Assembly: GCA_903871875.1 (NCBI GenBank)
Contig: CAIQIR010000033.1
Coordinates: 1 to 64,000, forward strand
From: an uncultured Schlesneria sp.
GTDB lineage: Bacteria; Planctomycetota; Planctomycetia; Planctomycetales; Planctomycetaceae
Length of the DNA stretch: 64,000 nt
Direction of reading: 5' to 3'
Shown: one piece after another, positions 17,003-26,191 of the stretch
Position numbering within the stretch: position 1 is the stretch's first letter
Layout: every line of letters starts with the position of its first letter
The notes under the pieces: model-generated
The model's input: only the letters and a program-made list of their open reading frames with translations
The model's database searches: none
Told to the model about the DNA's origin: nothing
Position numbers and translations under genes: made by a program

Positions 17003-19156
17003 CTAGCGGCCCTGCTTCCATGCCGCCGTCACTTGTCGGATTTTTTCCTCAGGTCGAGGGTCCTCCGGCCGCAGTTGATGCGCCTGTTGAAACTGCGCCA
17101 GGCTCTCTTCATACCGTTGTTGCAGGGCCAGCAGCGTTCCCAGATTCAGCCGGAATTCGAAGGCGGCCGGGGCCAGTTCGACCGCTTTGGTGGCATGCTC
17201 GATCGCTTCTTTGATCTGCCCCTGCTGCGAACAGAGATTCACCAGATTGGCGTGGGCCAAGACCAGCTGCGGATCGTATTTGAGGGCTTGCTGAAAACAA
17301 TGCACGGCCTCGCTGCGACGCTGCCGCTGGGCCAACAGCAGCCCGAGCTGAAAATGGGCCAGCACAAACCCCGGATCGCTGCGAATCGCCTGGCGATATT
17401 CGGCGATCGCGTCCTCGAACCGGTCGAGCTGAGTCAACGTTTGCGCCAAATCCAAGTGGGCCTGCGAGCCTTCCGGATCCGCCTTGACCGCTTCACGGAA
17501 CTCGTCCGCCGCTTGTTCGAACTGACCTCGTTTGACGAACACCACCGCCAGGTGAGCATGCGCAATCGCGTTGTCCGGCTGCTGAGCCAACAACTGTCGA
17601 TACGCGGCTTCCGCTTCGTCCAGTCGGTCATGATGCCGCAGCACATCGCCCAGGATCACGTACGCCATCGGCAGCTTGTCGGTCGCCGCCAGAATTTCCC
17701 GGGCCAGCTCCCCTGCCTCGTCCACCCGGCCCGATCTCAGCAGCCCCTGTGCCTCATAGATCCGGTTGCAATAGGGCAACATGTCTTTCATATCGGGCAG
17801 CACCTCCCCGTCCGCGGGTTGTTCCTGATGCGAAGTTCCGGCCAGATATCCCAGACCGGCCAACTTTTGCAGGTCGGCTTTGGACAGATTCAAATTCCCC
17901 GCCCGGGCCGGCACGAAATGCTCCTGCATCACCTCCAGGACGGCTTTCATTTCCCGCAGTTGATCCACGGCCGAGGTCACGAGATTCGTCGTTTCACCCG
18001 GATCGGTGTCCAGGTCGTACAATTCCGGCCGTGTGGTGTGAATATATTTCCAGGGACCGGCGATCACCGTGTGCAGCGGACACCAGTGATTACCGCGAAA
18101 TGGCGCTTCCGTTTCCGCGTAACAAGGACGCGACGAAAGCGACTCGCCCGCCAGCGCCGCCCGCAGACTACGGCCGCTGACATGTCCGGGGGTGGGAATC
18201 TTCAGCAGGTCCAGTAGCGTGGGGGTCAGATCGGCCAGCGACACCGGTTCGGTCACGCGGTGACCCGGTTGGCAATACGTTCGTGGCCCCGCCATCACCA
18301 GCGGCACGTGCAGCGTGGTGTTGTAGACGAGCATCGAGTGTTCCTCTTCCGAGTGATCACCCAACCCCTCGCCATGGTCGGCCGCGACGACCACAAGCGT
18401 TTTCTCCATCAGTTTCCGCTCGCGCAGAAATGCCAGGACCCGCTGCAGTTGCTGGACTTCGACCGCAATCCCCGCGTCGTAGGGACGCTCGGCAAATTTC
18501 TCGCCGAACAGTCCCGGCCGGGGATCGTACGGATCGTGGGCGTCGTACAAATGGATCCAGCAGAAAAACGGACGAGCGGTTCGCTGCTTGAGCCACGCCA
18601 GAGCCGAATCGACGACCGATTGACCATCACGACGGCGATCGGTGGAATGGCCGGCGATCCGCGTTCCCGACAGATCGTCATCATAGACGTCGAACCCACG
18701 TTCGAGGCCGAATTTCGAATCCAGCACAAACGCCGCCACAAACGCACCAGTGTCGTACCCGTGTCGCCGCAGCAGGTCCGGCAACAAGGGAATTTCGTCG
18801 GACAAGCGTCCCGCACCATTCAACCGCAATCCATGCTCGGGCGGATACAGGCCGGTCAACATGGTCGTGTGCGATACCAGGGTCAGCGGCGCCGGGGCAT
18901 AGGCTCGTTCGAACGTCACGCCCTGTTCGGCGAATTCATCGAAGATCTCTGTCAGTCCCTGCTGATAGCCATAGGCGCCCAAGTGATCAGCTCGCGTCGT
19001 ATCCAACGTGATCAGAATCACATTGGGTCGGGCCGGCCAGACAAGTTCGCGGCCACAGAGTACGACGACGGCGAGCACGATCGCCCCGAAGTAGAAGGGG
19101 ACAATTCGACGCCCCACTGTCAGGCGACGGCCGTTCTGCACAGGTTGATCCGACAT
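17003..19156 (-). CDS. Membrane-anchored sulfatase-like hydrolase with C-terminal TPR repeats
   Basis: A 717-residue protein with one N-terminal TM anchor (FYFGAIVLAVVVLCG, about 22-37). An alkaline-phosphatase-superfamily catalytic domain spans about 44-400. Metal-site motifs are LITLDTTRADHLGAYG, DAHDPYDPR and AADHGEGLGDH. At the position of the formylglycine cysteine (CxPSR in true sulfatases) it has Thr in LTLVSHTTMLTG, near residue 91, so it may act as a Thr-nucleophile phosphohydrolase or phosphotransferase. From about 460 to the end come roughly seven TPRs. The catalytic and TPR parts should be outside the cytosolic membrane. Downstream of the lipoprotein and pilin-like genes on the same strand. 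Confidence 0.88.
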   Translation of the reverse strand: MSDQPVQNGRRLTVGRRIVPFYFGAIVLAVVVLCGRELVWPARPNVILITLDTTRADHLGAYGYQQGLTEIFDEFAEQGVTFERAYAPAPLTLVSHTTMLTGLYPPEHGLRLNGAGRLSDEIPLLPDLLRRHGYDTGAFVAAFVLDSKFGLERGFDVYDDDLSGTRIAGHSTDRRRDGQSVVDSALAWLKQRTARPFFCWIHLYDAHDPYDPRPGLFGEKFAERPYDAGIAVEVQQLQRVLAFLRERKLMEKTLVVVAADHGEGLGDHSEEEHSMLVYNTTLHVPLVMAGPRTYCQPGHRVTEPVSLADLTPTLLDLLKIPTPGHVSGRSLRAALAGESLSSRPCYAETEAPFRGNHWCPLHTVIAGPWKYIHTTRPELYDLDTDPGETTNLVTSAVDQLREMKAVLEVMQEHFVPARAGNLNLSKADLQKLAGLGYLAGTSHQEQPADGEVLPDMKDMLPYCNRIYEAQGLLRSGRVDEAGELAREILAATDKLPMAYVILGDVLRHHDRLDEAEAAYRQLLAQQPDNAIAHAHLAVVFVKRGQFEQAADEFREAVKADPEGSQAHLDLAQTLTQLDRFEDAIAEYRQAIRSDPGFVLAHFQLGLLLAQRQRRSEAVHCFQQALKYDPQLVLAHANLVNLCSQQGQIKEAIEHATKAVELAPAAFEFRLNLGTLLALQQRYEESLAQFQQAHQLRPEDPRPEEKIRQVTAAWKQGR

Positions 19157-19219
19157 GATCTCAATCCACCGCTACAGGAACACGACCGCCGTCGATCGCG
19201 GAAGTCGGCACGCCTTGGG

Positions 19220-19684
19220 TCACCGGGTGGTCAGTTCAAATTTCAAATTCGGCTGCGGCGATCCTTCGACGACGTCCAAGACAAATTCTGATTTGACGGG
19301 ATCGCTGTAGCGGCCATTCAACAGATCGGGTCCGTCGAAATTGCCTTTGGATTTGCTGTAGTGCTGCCCCACAAACGCGAGCTTGTAGATCCCCTCTTCC
19401 AATCCATCGCCGGCCTTGTACGTGGTAAATGTGAATTTCCCGTCGGCAGCGGTGAAAACAGGTCCAATCGTGCCGATTCGCTCGGAACCGTCGGCCTTGT
19501 AGAGCAGGACCGCGATGCGTGGCTGCGGTTCGTTGTCCACCAGCACGGTTCCGCTGACCGGCGTCACCTTTTTCACCTCACCACCCATGATCTTTTCCAA
19601 CCGCTGCTGCTCGGACAGACCGCCACCACATCCGGCGAGCAACAGCACCAGCAACACTGATCGATATTCAGCACGATTTGACAT
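19220..19684 (-). CDS. Small lipoprotein with carboxypeptidase-regulatory-like fold
   Basis: A 154-residue lipoprotein. The signal peptide ends in the lipobox LLAGC at about residue 19, followed by Gly-rich residues. The mature part has the order PVSGTVLVDNEPQP, then AADGKFTFTTYKAGDGLEEGIYKL, which is the pattern of carboxypeptidase-regulatory-like beta-sandwich lipoproteins abundant in planctomycetes. They commonly sit next to DUF1559 pseudopilins, as here. It probably is anchored to a membrane surface; its partner is unknown. A strong hairpin lies between it and the DUF1559 gene, so its expression may depend on read-through or on its own promoter. Confidence 0.8.
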   Translation of the reverse strand: MSNRAEYRSVLLVLLLAGCGGGLSEQQRLEKIMGGEVKKVTPVSGTVLVDNEPQPRIAVLLYKADGSERIGTIGPVFTAADGKFTFTTYKAGDGLEEGIYKLAFVGQHYSKSKGNFDGPDLLNGRYSDPVKSEFVLDVVEGSPQPNLKFELTTR

Positions 19685-19725
19685 CGCAGACCTCTCCCCA
19701 CCGAAACGAACCTCGCCAAAACAGG

Positions 19726-19760
19726 CCGCACGGAATGACCGAATGGGTCATTCCGTGCGG
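19726..19760 (-). terminator. Strong intrinsic terminator or attenuator after the DUF1559 gene
   Basis: A perfect 15-bp stem (CCGCACGGAATGACC with its complement) around a 5-base loop. On the minus strand it is followed by CCTGTTTTGG, a short T-run. It lies 33 bp after the DUF1559 stop and 42 bp before the lipoprotein start, so it could terminate the pilin transcript and allow partial read-through. Confidence 0.75.
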
Positions 19761-19792
19761 GCCAGCGACAAAACAACATCGAACCTGGTCGA

Positions 19793-20899
19793 TTAGAAAT
19801 CGCCGTTCGGATATCCCGAGGCTTTTGTCACGCCTTCGGCAAACACGACGTTGGACATGTTTTGCGCGAGGAACTTGACGGTGCCGTCACCCATCAAGAC
19901 GTGAGCACCACCGGGATGAAACCCGTACATGCCATAGTCGAACAGGTTGGTGCAGTTAATCACGCAGGGGCCTTCGTTGCCGCTACCCAACAGATCGCTC
20001 CCCTTGAACCAACACTGTGTGCTGTTCCAGTCAGTCCAGGCCCCGCCATACAGCGAGCTCGTTGTCATGTTGACCGATCCAATCGTGGCCTGCACAGGCC
20101 CCGAGGGCGAATTGCCGGCACCGAGCGTGCCCGCTCCATTGCTGTAGCTGTAAACCAGCTTGCCGTTGGAATACCAGTTGGGGCGCCCGGCAACTTCACA
20201 CATCAGGAAGGTATTGGAAGTCCCGTCGGAGACCTTGGCCAGCGTGGGCTGCAAATCATTGGTCGTCAGGATCCCGTGGGCGTTGATACTGGCATTCCCC
20301 TTCGCCGCGTCATAAATATTGGCCAGCGTATGACGAATTCCGGACGCAGCCCCATAGTCATTGGCACTGCCCACGCTATAAGCGCCCGCAACGCCATTCT
20401 GACCAAACTCCGAGTCCTGGCTGATGACGACACTCGAGCTGCGCGGCACCGATGGACACATCAAACCAGTGATCACGGCCGACGACAACGCATTGAAATT
20501 CTGGCTGGCCGTATAATTCAAACCACCGACGGAACTCAAATTCACCGGGCCGCCGGATGCCGTTCCGAAATCGATCGGCACACTGAAGTTGATCTGGGTG
20601 TAAAGGTTGCCCTGATCCATGTACGGCAGCAGATATTCCAGGAACCCGTGAGCATTCAGATCCGGCGTCGGCAAACTTTCAACCGTTCCGACAGGCGGAA
20701 ATTGACCGTAGGTCGATTCGTAGTTAAAGAACGACAACCCCAGCTGCTTGAGATTATTCTTACATTGAGTGCGTCGAGCCGCCTCGCGAGCCTGTTGCAC
20801 GGCGGGCAGCAGCAGCGCGATCAGAACGGCGATGATCGCAATCACGACCAACAATTCGATCAACGTAAACCCTAACTTCTTCTTTACCAAACTCTTCAT
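19793..20899 (-). CDS. DUF1559 prepilin-like protein
   Basis: A 368-residue protein of the DUF1559 family, which is greatly expanded in planctomycetes. The N-terminus is a class III/type IV prepilin signal: basic KSLVKKKLG, then [20 protein letters not shown] with Glu at position 5 of the mature protein, then a long helix ([20 protein letters not shown]). The rest is a beta-rich domain, with the conserved C-terminal motif [18 protein letters not shown]. It should be processed by a prepilin peptidase and assembled into a pseudopilus or held at the membrane. Start ATG follows AAAGGG; alternative longer starts add non-family sequence. The function of the family is not established. Confidence 0.95.
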   Translation of the reverse strand: MKSLVKKKLGFTLIELLVVIAIIAVLIALLLPAVQQAREAARRTQCKNNLKQLGLSFFNYESTYGQFPPVGTVESLPTPDLNAHGFLEYLLPYMDQGNLYTQINFSVPIDFGTASGGPVNLSSVGGLNYTASQNFNALSSAVITGLMCPSVPRSSSVVISQDSEFGQNGVAGAYSVGSANDYGAASGIRHTLANIYDAAKGNASINAHGILTTNDLQPTLAKVSDGTSNTFLMCEVAGRPNWYSNGKLVYSYSNGAGTLGAGNSPSGPVQATIGSVNMTTSSLYGGAWTDWNSTQCWFKGSDLLGSGNEGPCVINCTNLFDYGMYGFHPGGAHVLMGDGTVKFLAQNMSNVVFAEGVTKASGYPNGDF

Positions 20900-21881
20900 C
20901 AAAAACCCTTTTAAAAAACTACCGCCAAGCCACCAAACACAATCGGCGCCTGTCATCACCTGATTGGCGACGCGGCAGCCCAGCTCACGGCGGGCTTGCC
21001 ATTGTTGTTCAGCATCTTGCTGACGTCGCACTTATACAATTGTTTCTTGTTGCTATATTTTTTCAACAATACTTTCGGCCACGGACTGAGAATCGTCTCG
21101 ACGAACTTAGTTACTAAACCCGGAGACGACACAAAGACCATACACAAGCCCGATCCGCCGCTGCAATAGCGGCAACGAAGACAAAGTCGCTTTTCACGGA
21201 TTCTTAATTTGTCTTTTTTGAAAGCATTTTCTTAATCACTTTTTCTTAACAAAACTAAGCGTTGTCTACCGAATTGAATGGCCCGCAGAATCGCCACGCT
21301 GATTACGGATAACCGAGCATCCAATCACTGCCAAGGTGTTTGACTTCGCCTCGCGAGCGGCAATGTGCAGCAGTCATCCACTACACAGGCTGGCGCTTCG
21401 TCGAGACACATTTCGGCATCGGGAACTGAACGGGACGTCGCGTTCCGCTCCGCCATTCCCTGGAAGCTCAATCCAATGGCGACACTTCGAACAAATGTCG
21501 ATTTGCTTGCGCCAACAAAGCCACAGTGCGGAGACGAACTCCGCTCGCCACCAAAAGAACGCGTCCAATCATTCCGACGACTGCGCCACTTAACGACACC
21601 GAGCCTCGCAGCGACGAAGACGCGCTGCTCATACGTTCAGACAAACGCGCCAGTTCACTCCTGCTGGCGCTGCCGAAACGGAATTTCGCTGCACCCTCCC
21701 TCTCAAACAGCCTCTTCAAGCGGAGTTTTCCGAAGAAAGAAGCGATTCCGCACCTCAGTCAAGATTCAGAGATCCAGATCGCATCAGACCGACGTGCGAC
21801 GCAAGGACTGATTCATGGCGGACGCGACTAAAATACTGGAATCGCCCTTGCCCGCTACATCAGCGGCCTGATGGCAGTTGA
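20900..21881. other. Long intergenic region (about 980 bp)
   Basis: This stretch separates the minus-strand DUF1559 gene from a plus-strand membrane-protein gene and should contain both promoters. It is AT-rich near 21020-21070 and 21185-21260. Three direct copies of TTCTTAA (21201, 21229, 21243) are spaced 28 and 14 bp apart. Short open frames on both strands in 21336-21831 have an arbitrary, Arg/Ser-rich composition and no recognisable motif, so I do not call a gene there. Confidence 0.5.
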
Positions 21882-22490
21882 ATGCCGCTCGCCGAATCGA
21901 CAAAATGGCAAACATCAGCGGAAACGAACGCCCTTTCGTCGTACCTTACCCTCGGATGGCCCGAAGCAATGCGTCATTTGCGTGAATCTTCGTTTGCCAT
22001 CTTGAACGGCAGGTGTCAGATCACTGCTGAAGCACTTGAATTCACCTATGATCCCCCCTGGGACACGGTACTCAAAATCTTCGGCCAACCGACGCAAAAG
22101 AAAGGAATCCTGCTGGGGCTGGCGGTATCAGCGCCGCTGTTATCCCTGGCGGCGATCTGCTTTGCCGGGGGACGAGCGGATCTCGCTGCCTATCTGCTAC
22201 CGGTGGGAATGCCGTTTTTGACGGGGGCGATCTCGATGTTGTTTCGGAAAGAATATCTCTATCCAGCCAGCGTTCCTCGCATCGCCATTCACAGCATCAC
22301 CAGCCGCCCCCCGGGAACACTCAGACTCGGCCTGTTTACGATCCTCTATCAACACGAAGGCCACATCCTGCGGACGGCGTTCAACCTTCCGAACGGTACG
22401 GCCCACGAACAGTCGGAGGCCTATCAGGCGATCCTAGAGAATTTTCGCGAAACCGGGTTGATGGCGTATTACCTCGGATCCGCGTCGTAA
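21882..22490 (+). CDS. Small membrane protein of unknown function
   Basis: A 202-residue protein I do not recognise. Two hydrophobic segments form a probable TM hairpin (ILLGLAVSAPLLSLAAICFA, about 75-94, and AAYLLPVGMPFLTGAISMLF, about 101-120). Hydrophilic N- and C-terminal parts flank it. The C-terminal part ends in a helix (SEAYQAILENFRETGLMAYYL). There is no signal peptide, so both termini are probably cytosolic. The start at 21882 has no strong ribosome site; an ATG 29 codons later is possible. It stands alone, with long non-coding regions on both sides. Confidence 0.6.
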   Translation: MPLAESTKWQTSAETNALSSYLTLGWPEAMRHLRESSFAILNGRCQITAEALEFTYDPPWDTVLKIFGQPTQKKGILLGLAVSAPLLSLAAICFAGGRADLAAYLLPVGMPFLTGAISMLFRKEYLYPASVPRIAIHSITSRPPGTLRLGLFTILYQHEGHILRTAFNLPNGTAHEQSEAYQAILENFRETGLMAYYLGSAS

Positions 22491-23215
22491 CGCCAAGGAC
22501 ATACCGTGCCACATCAGAATGGACTCACGGTAGCATCAATGATGCAATGATACGGCCTTTGCAAGCACTCGCAGAATCACCAACCGGGCGCAGGCACGAG
22601 CCTTGGCCCAGGAAAGATTCTCACTTCTGTGACCTTCAGGCCTCTGTGTGTTAGTTTCTAGGGACTTGCTCAGGAAATACAATGACTTAAAACACAGAGG
22701 CACGGAGGTCACAGAGGTCACAGAGGAGAGAGGAGAATTACCAAGATCGATTCTCTGGCTAATGACGACTATTTTCGTAGTGTTCGTAAGTTATATTATG
22801 ATACGCCGATGATTATACTATATCGTTGATATGTTTTATCTGGCATTGATTAGTATCTCGTGACATTTACCTATTGACCACATCGCTTAAGAACCTTACG
22901 AGGCATCAGTTGGTGTTCGTCTGGCGATTTGCGTTGGCCACCCTATGGGAGCACCCTGGCGTCAATCACAACTCGCAAGGAAGACCTCAGGGCGGATGCG
23001 GGACAGGCCTGGGGTCGATTTGTGGGGAACGGGGGCCAATCGGTCCTGGGAAGTGTGGCGACCGTTCTGGGCCAAGGCCGCGACAGGATCCGGTCTCCAT
23101 AAATTTCGGCGTTGGATCACCCCAATGCCGTATCCGCGGCCGGCGGTTCCTGCAAGAATCTCGCGTCGATCGATCTTGAGATCGAGTTGGAATACTGAGA
23201 GAAGGTACTTGCACA
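22491..23215. other. Intergenic region (about 725 bp) with inverted repeat and AT-rich patch
   Basis: No gene is convincing. It contains an imperfect inverted repeat at 22624-22717 built from CTCTGTG-type words, then an AT-rich patch at about 22770-22875, which stands out from the GC-rich surroundings and could hold the promoter of the MFS gene downstream. Overlapping open frames at 22874-23310 look like random coding on both strands. Confidence 0.5.
22624..22717. repeat. Imperfect inverted repeat of CTCTGTG-type words
   Basis: Arms at 22624-22652 and 22689-22717 match at about 24 of 29 positions when one is reverse-complemented, around a 36-bp centre. The right arm includes ACACAGAGGCACGGAGGTCA and continues with a further GTCACAGAGG copy. 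Similar CTCTGTG-rich intergenic repeats are familiar from other environmental bacterial genomes. This is a candidate REP or MITE-like element; no transposase is nearby. Confidence 0.65.
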
Positions 23216-24643
23216 ATGACCGCTGCCTCGCCCGATCAACGCCCGACGCTGCTGCGAGACCCCAGTTTTTGGGGACTGAATCTGACGCAGTTCCTGGGAG
23301 CGTTCAATGACAACCTGTTCAAGCAGTTGGTGCTGCTGCTGTGCAGCGATCGCGCTCTGCGGGGCGAAAGCGATCTGCAAGGGCTGGCGATGATGCTGTT
23401 CGCCCTGCCGTTCATCCCCATTTCAGGGTTTGCCGGCTTTCTGTCCGATCGCTATTCCAAGCGGACGATTATCGTCCTGTGCAAACTGGCCGAGGTGGTG
23501 ATTGTGCTACTGGGGATGATCGGCTTCATCCTGCACAGCCTGCCCTGCCTGTTGGCCGTACTGTGCCTGATGGGCGTCCACAGTGCGTTTTTCGGCCCTT
23601 CCAAGTATGGGATCCTGCCGGAAATGTTGCGGACCGAAGATTTACCGCGGGCGAACGGAATGATCCTGATGGCGACCTTTCTGGCCATTATCTTTGGATT
23701 GTCAGCCGCCGGATTTGCCAAGCAGCAATTCTCGTCGACGTTGTGGCTGGCCAGCATTCCGTGCCTCGTGATTGCCGTGTCGGGCCTGATGTCGTCGCTG
23801 GCCATTCGCCAGACGCCGATCGCTCAACCTGGCCTGCGTTTTGAAATCTCGTCAATCATCATGGCTCCCGATACCCGGCAGTTGCTCAAGCAGGACCATG
23901 TCCTGCTGGGGGTGCTGATCATGTCGTCGGTGTTCTGGTTTGTCGGCGGCACGATTTATCCGCCGGCCATCAATGCGCTCAGCAAAGAACAATTCCATTT
24001 TGACGATTTGATCACGGGGATCCTGGCGGCCAGTACCGGTGTGGGCATCGCGCTGGGCTGCGTGGGAGCCGGCATCCTGTCGAAAGATCGGGTGCGGGGC
24101 TGGATCGTGCGACTGGGTGCGTGGGGACTGACCTTCAGCCTGTTGGCACTCGCCCTGCCCGGCCCCGGTTGGAACGCCGCCCGCGAGGAAATTCGCCATA
24201 CGAAACGAGTCGCCCAGGTGGCGGCCACGGCGAATGAAAAAGTGCCCGCCACTGCTGACTCGGCGGACGCCCCGCCCATCGTCGCCGCGGCGTCACCAGA
24301 AAAGCCTGGTCCCGCTAGCTATTACCGCGGAACGCTGCTGGGCCCCTGGGGCAGCGCGGCGGCTCTGGTCATGGTGGGATTATTTGCCGGGTTCTACAGC
24401 GTGCCGTTGCAAGTTTATTTGCAATCGAATGCACCTGTGGAACAGAAAGGCCGCATCATCGGGGCTCTGAATCTGCTGAACTGGATCGGAATCGCCGGGG
24501 CAGGTCTGGTCTATACGATTGGTCGATTGATCTTGATTGACTGGCTGATGCTGCCCTACGCGACGTTGTTCGGGTTTGCCGCGGCGCTGATGCTGCCGGT
24601 CGCGATCTTCTATCGGGCGCCGGATTCGAAAATCGAAAAGTGA
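23216..24643 (+). CDS. MFS transporter, LplT-like (lysophospholipid transporter family)
   Basis: A 475-residue polytopic protein of about 12 TM helices. The N-terminal signature FLGAFNDNLFKQL is typical of the MFS branch containing the lysophospholipid flippase LplT, which is often fused to or next to an acyltransferase/acyl-ACP synthetase. The MFS loop motif GFLSDRYSKR is present after TM2. A hydrophilic central loop (about 335-380, Ala/Pro-rich) separates the two halves and is longer than usual. No acyltransferase domain is fused or nearby. The substrate is likely a lipid or lysolipid but unproven. The gene ends about 110 bp from the convergent DUF1570 gene. Confidence 0.88.
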   Translation: MTAASPDQRPTLLRDPSFWGLNLTQFLGAFNDNLFKQLVLLLCSDRALRGESDLQGLAMMLFALPFIPISGFAGFLSDRYSKRTIIVLCKLAEVVIVLLGMIGFILHSLPCLLAVLCLMGVHSAFFGPSKYGILPEMLRTEDLPRANGMILMATFLAIIFGLSAAGFAKQQFSSTLWLASIPCLVIAVSGLMSSLAIRQTPIAQPGLRFEISSIIMAPDTRQLLKQDHVLLGVLIMSSVFWFVGGTIYPPAINALSKEQFHFDDLITGILAASTGVGIALGCVGAGILSKDRVRGWIVRLGAWGLTFSLLALALPGPGWNAAREEIRHTKRVAQVAATANEKVPATADSADAPPIVAAASPEKPGPASYYRGTLLGPWGSAAALVMVGLFAGFYSVPLQVYLQSNAPVEQKGRIIGALNLLNWIGIAGAGLVYTIGRLILIDWLMLPYATLFGFAAALMLPVAIFYRAPDSKIEK

Positions 24644-24754
24644 TCGTGGCGCTGACAATAGGAACGAGCGCTGGTGACGGGCATCCTCGTGGTGTCCGTC
24701 ACGTCAGCGTCGCCGACGAACGGCTGCGGAACCGTGCGGTGGGCGAATCATCGA

Positions 24755-25828
24755 TCATTCGGCGATTCGTTTGATGAACCGCAAGTACTGTGTTTCCAGA
24801 CTGTCCAAGTCGGCACCGAAAATTTCGGAGAAATCGTTCACTCGGGATCCGGCCTCGTAGGCGGACAGCGGATCGCGTTCGACCAGTCGTTTCAAGTATT
24901 TCGAATACTGCAGTGGCCGTGTTTCCAGCAGGAAGAAACTGAGCGCCCACGCTTCACTGTAAGCATCCAGCGGCGTTTGCTGGAACGGTCGATCTTCACG
25001 CACAAAACCGGCCAATGAACGCGCGGGGCGGCGCGTGTTTGCATAGTCTTGAAACCACAGATAACGCTGGCGATTGACGCGGTCGGCGGGCAACGAGGAT
25101 CCTTGTCGAGTCCGAATCCCGTCCGCTTCCAAAACGGTGGCCAGCCCCTCAACCACCCAGCGCGGATGATCGGCGACCCGGCAATGAATCCCCGTATTGA
25201 ACGCCACCTGATGCGTCGCTTCATGGATGACCGTACCGTCCACTTCGGCCACGTTGGGGCGTTCATACATCGCCACGCGATTGGACGAGGGAAGATAAAA
25301 TCCGACCAGCCCGGGCTGCAGATGGGCTCCCTGAGCCGTGCAGTAAGCGACGAACCCCCGTTGGTCCGGAAAGACGATCGCCACCAGCGGAAATTCCGGC
25401 TCGACGATTTCCAATCCGCGGGCGCGAAACAGTCGCACAAATTCGCGATAGATCCGTTCAAACATCACGGCGTAGTCTTCCGCCGCGCCTGGTCGAGCCA
25501 CCACCACATAATGCGAGCTGGTCCGAACCTCGTAAGCCTTGCCGAATTCGACCTGCAATTGGGCTTTGATTTCTTTGGCAGAGTGCGCCTGGAATCGTTG
25601 ACCGACCTCTTTGAAATCGGTCACCTTGGCCATCGCAAACTTCTCGAGACGTCCGTCACGACGAAGAAACCAGCACAGCTGATCGTTGTGCGTCAGCACC
25701 CGCCCCGTCAGCCGTTCGCCACCGACCTGCAAATCGAGCAGTTTGAATTGATCGAGTGCCAACACCGCGCAGGGGTGCCCCAGCAGGATCACGAAAGCGG
25801 CAGCAAGTAGAAGAAGAAGGCCCCTCAT
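24755..25828 (-). CDS. Secreted DUF1570-type zinc metallopeptidase-like protein
   Basis: A 357-residue exported protein. The signal peptide (about 1-25, hydrophobic LLLLLAAAFVILLG) is followed by a short N-terminal module, then a gluzincin-like peptidase domain with HEATH (HExxH form) near 200-205. Downstream, PRWVVEGLATVLE supplies a Glu that could be the third zinc ligand. This is the layout of the DUF1570 family common in planctomycetes. It probably acts in the periplasm or outside the cell; the substrate is unknown. It is convergent with the MFS gene and lies downstream of apbE on the same strand after about 360 bp, so co-transcription with apbE is uncertain. Confidence 0.82.
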   Translation of the reverse strand: MRGLLLLLAAAFVILLGHPCAVLALDQFKLLDLQVGGERLTGRVLTHNDQLCWFLRRDGRLEKFAMAKVTDFKEVGQRFQAHSAKEIKAQLQVEFGKAYEVRTSSHYVVVARPGAAEDYAVMFERIYREFVRLFRARGLEIVEPEFPLVAIVFPDQRGFVAYCTAQGAHLQPGLVGFYLPSSNRVAMYERPNVAEVDGTVIHEATHQVAFNTGIHCRVADHPRWVVEGLATVLEADGIRTRQGSSLPADRVNRQRYLWFQDYANTRRPARSLAGFVREDRPFQQTPLDAYSEAWALSFFLLETRPLQYSKYLKRLVERDPLSAYEAGSRVNDFSEIFGADLDSLETQYLRFIKRIAE

Positions 25829-26191
25829 ACCGACAACTTAGTCCACGTTCACCCCCTGCACGGGTGTTCGACTTCGCTTTCTGTATCGACCTCAGATCCG
25901 ACTGGCGCGATGAAAGCGTTCGTGAAGACTTTGCTGCCAATAGCAAATATGCCGATCCTGACGCGATTCACTGATCCCGGTGCTGGCACGTCGGCAGACG
26001 ACGAAATTCGCCGCAAGTGAATTCGATCGAACAAGCCCTCAACCGATGCCAACCAAAATTGATCGCTGCCATTTCGCGGACGAAGTGGCAGGACTCGTTT
26101 CAAGTGGAGAAAGTCTCGACCGGGCAGTGGACTTTCTGTAACGTCGCGGACCACGCAGCGGTGCATTCGAGTGGCGTTCACACCGACCGGC
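25829..26191. other. Intergenic region (about 360 bp)
   Basis: It lies between the end of apbE and the start of the DUF1570 gene, both minus strand, and should hold the promoter of the latter. Overlapping minus-strand frames run from here into the apbE end but lack any protein signature. I see no repeat or terminator hairpin. Confidence 0.4.

Noticed and set aside
21336-21831. Several short open frames on both strands
   Set aside because: They overlap each other in different frames, are Arg/Ser/Thr-rich and show no motif.
22874-23310. Two overlapping 100-120 residue open frames before the MFS gene
   Set aside because: Trp/Arg-rich without motif; one runs into the real MFS gene in another frame.
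24669-24706. Possible terminator between the convergent MFS and DUF1570 genes
   Set aside because: GTGACGG and CCGTCAC can pair, but the loop is about 15 bases and no T-run follows on either strand.
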